Assembly (NCBI GenBank): GCA_017404585.1
Contig: JAFRCB010000252.1
Location: forward strand, 1 to 6,514
From: Lachnospiraceae bacterium
GTDB lineage: Bacteria; Bacillota; Clostridia; Lachnospirales; Lachnospiraceae
Direction: 5' to 3'
DNA length: 6,514 nucleotides
Shown here: positions 6,053 to 6,514 of the stretch, one piece after another
How positions within the stretch are numbered: the stretch's first letter is position 1
Layout of the letters: every line of letters starts with the position of its first letter
Notes under the pieces: model-generated
Told to the model about the DNA's origin: nothing
Seen by the model: only the letters and a program-made list of their open reading frames with translations
Databases searched by the model: none
Made by a program: the position numbers and the translations under genes

Positions 6053-6514
6053 ATGGAAGCATTTGAAAGTTTTGTCGGCGCATTAAACGGAATTCTCTGG
6101 GGACCGATCATGCTGGTCGTTCTGGTCGGTACAGGTATTTTCTTCTCATTCAGGACCCGCTTCGTCCAGGTCCGCAGGTTCGGAGCTGCGATGAAGAGAG
6201 TCTTCGGCGGTTTCAGCCTGCAGGGGGCAAAGGCCGGTAAAGACGGCATGAGTTCATTCCAGGCTCTGACAACCGCTATCGCAGCCCAGGTCGGCACAGG
6301 AAACATCGCGGGCTGCGCGACAGCCATCGTGTCCGGCGGACCGGGCGCTATCTTCTGGATGTGGCTGTCCGCCTTTTTCGGAATGTCAACTATCTATGCC
6401 GAGGCAGTTCTTGCACAGAAAACATAGACAAGAGATGAAGATGGGCAGGTGATCGGCGGACCGGCCTATTATATCCGCGCTGCCTTCAGCGGAGCCTTCG
6501 GCAAGTTCCTCGCC
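6053..6514 (+). pseudogene. Sodium:alanine/glycine symporter (AGCS family), interrupted by in-frame TAG, 3' end beyond window
   Basis: N-terminal part of an AGCS-family membrane symporter that imports alanine or glycine with sodium. The ATG follows AAGGAG (6041-6046) by 6 bases. Residues 16-34 form the first membrane segment. Residues 67-122 carry the family hallmark: SSFQALTTAIAAQVGTGNIAG, then GGPGAIFWMWLSAFFGMSTIYAEAVLAQK. The frame meets TAG at 6425-6427 after 124 codons. The same frame then continues for 29 codons to the window end and includes VIGGPAYYI, the conserved segment expected next in the family. No frameshift is involved, so this is a single nonsense codon in otherwise good coding sequence. 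One C-to-T change from CAG (Gln) would explain it. Possible readings are a recent pseudogene, a sequencing or assembly error, or TAG read as an amino acid. The full protein would be about 450-480 residues. Confidence 0.85.

Noticed and set aside
5808..6086. A 92-codon open frame across the symporter leader
   Set aside because: It has no ribosome site, covers the aptamer and terminator, and runs into the symporter start. Its translation is Arg/Leu/Ser-rich low-quality sequence.
5986..6327. A 113-codon minus-strand open frame over the symporter start
   Set aside because: It is a shadow of the AGCS coding frame, whose family motifs are unmistakable on the plus strand.
1..6514. CRISPR arrays, tRNA or rRNA genes, insertion sequences
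   Set aside because: I saw no regularly spaced repeats, no tRNA-like cloverleaf or rRNA sequence, and no transposase or terminal inverted repeats on reading both strands.

Overview
The window looks like chromosomal DNA from an anaerobic, moderate-GC Firmicute, most likely a clostridial (Lachnospiraceae-like) gut bacterium. The reasons are strong AGGAGG ribosome binding sites, a Gram-positive style lipoprotein, an ABC sugar importer with no ATPase gene beside it in the window, and a riboswitch-type leader ahead of an AGCS symporter. The taxon is inferred from style, not proven.

Left part (1-4209, minus strand, read right to left): an AraC-family regulator, then a lipoprotein sugar-binding protein, a MalF-type permease and a MalG-type permease that is cut by the window edge. 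This is a complete CUT1-type carbohydrate importer except for its ATPase, which many Firmicutes supply from a shared MsmX/UgpC-like protein encoded elsewhere. A 9-bp intercistronic hairpin separates the binding protein from the permeases. A 53-nt hairpin sits in the leader of the binding-protein mRNA.

Middle part (4210-5630): a divergent promoter region, then nagA on the plus strand, encoding N-acetylglucosamine-6-phosphate deacetylase. Together the locus suggests uptake and catabolism of an N-acetylated amino sugar or an oligosaccharide containing one. The AraC protein is the likely inducer-responsive regulator. Repeated motifs near both of its flanking promoter regions are candidate operators. 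A sugar kinase and NagB would be needed to complete the route and are not in the window.

Right part (5631-6514): a long leader with a promoter, a glycine-riboswitch-like aptamer whose core is clearly divergent, and an intrinsic terminator. It leads into an AGCS-family sodium:alanine/glycine symporter gene. That gene carries an in-frame TAG at 6425-6427, with recognisable symporter sequence continuing in the same frame to the window end. It may be a pseudogene, a sequence error or a recoded codon. The atypical aptamer plus the interrupted gene is the most unusual part of the window.
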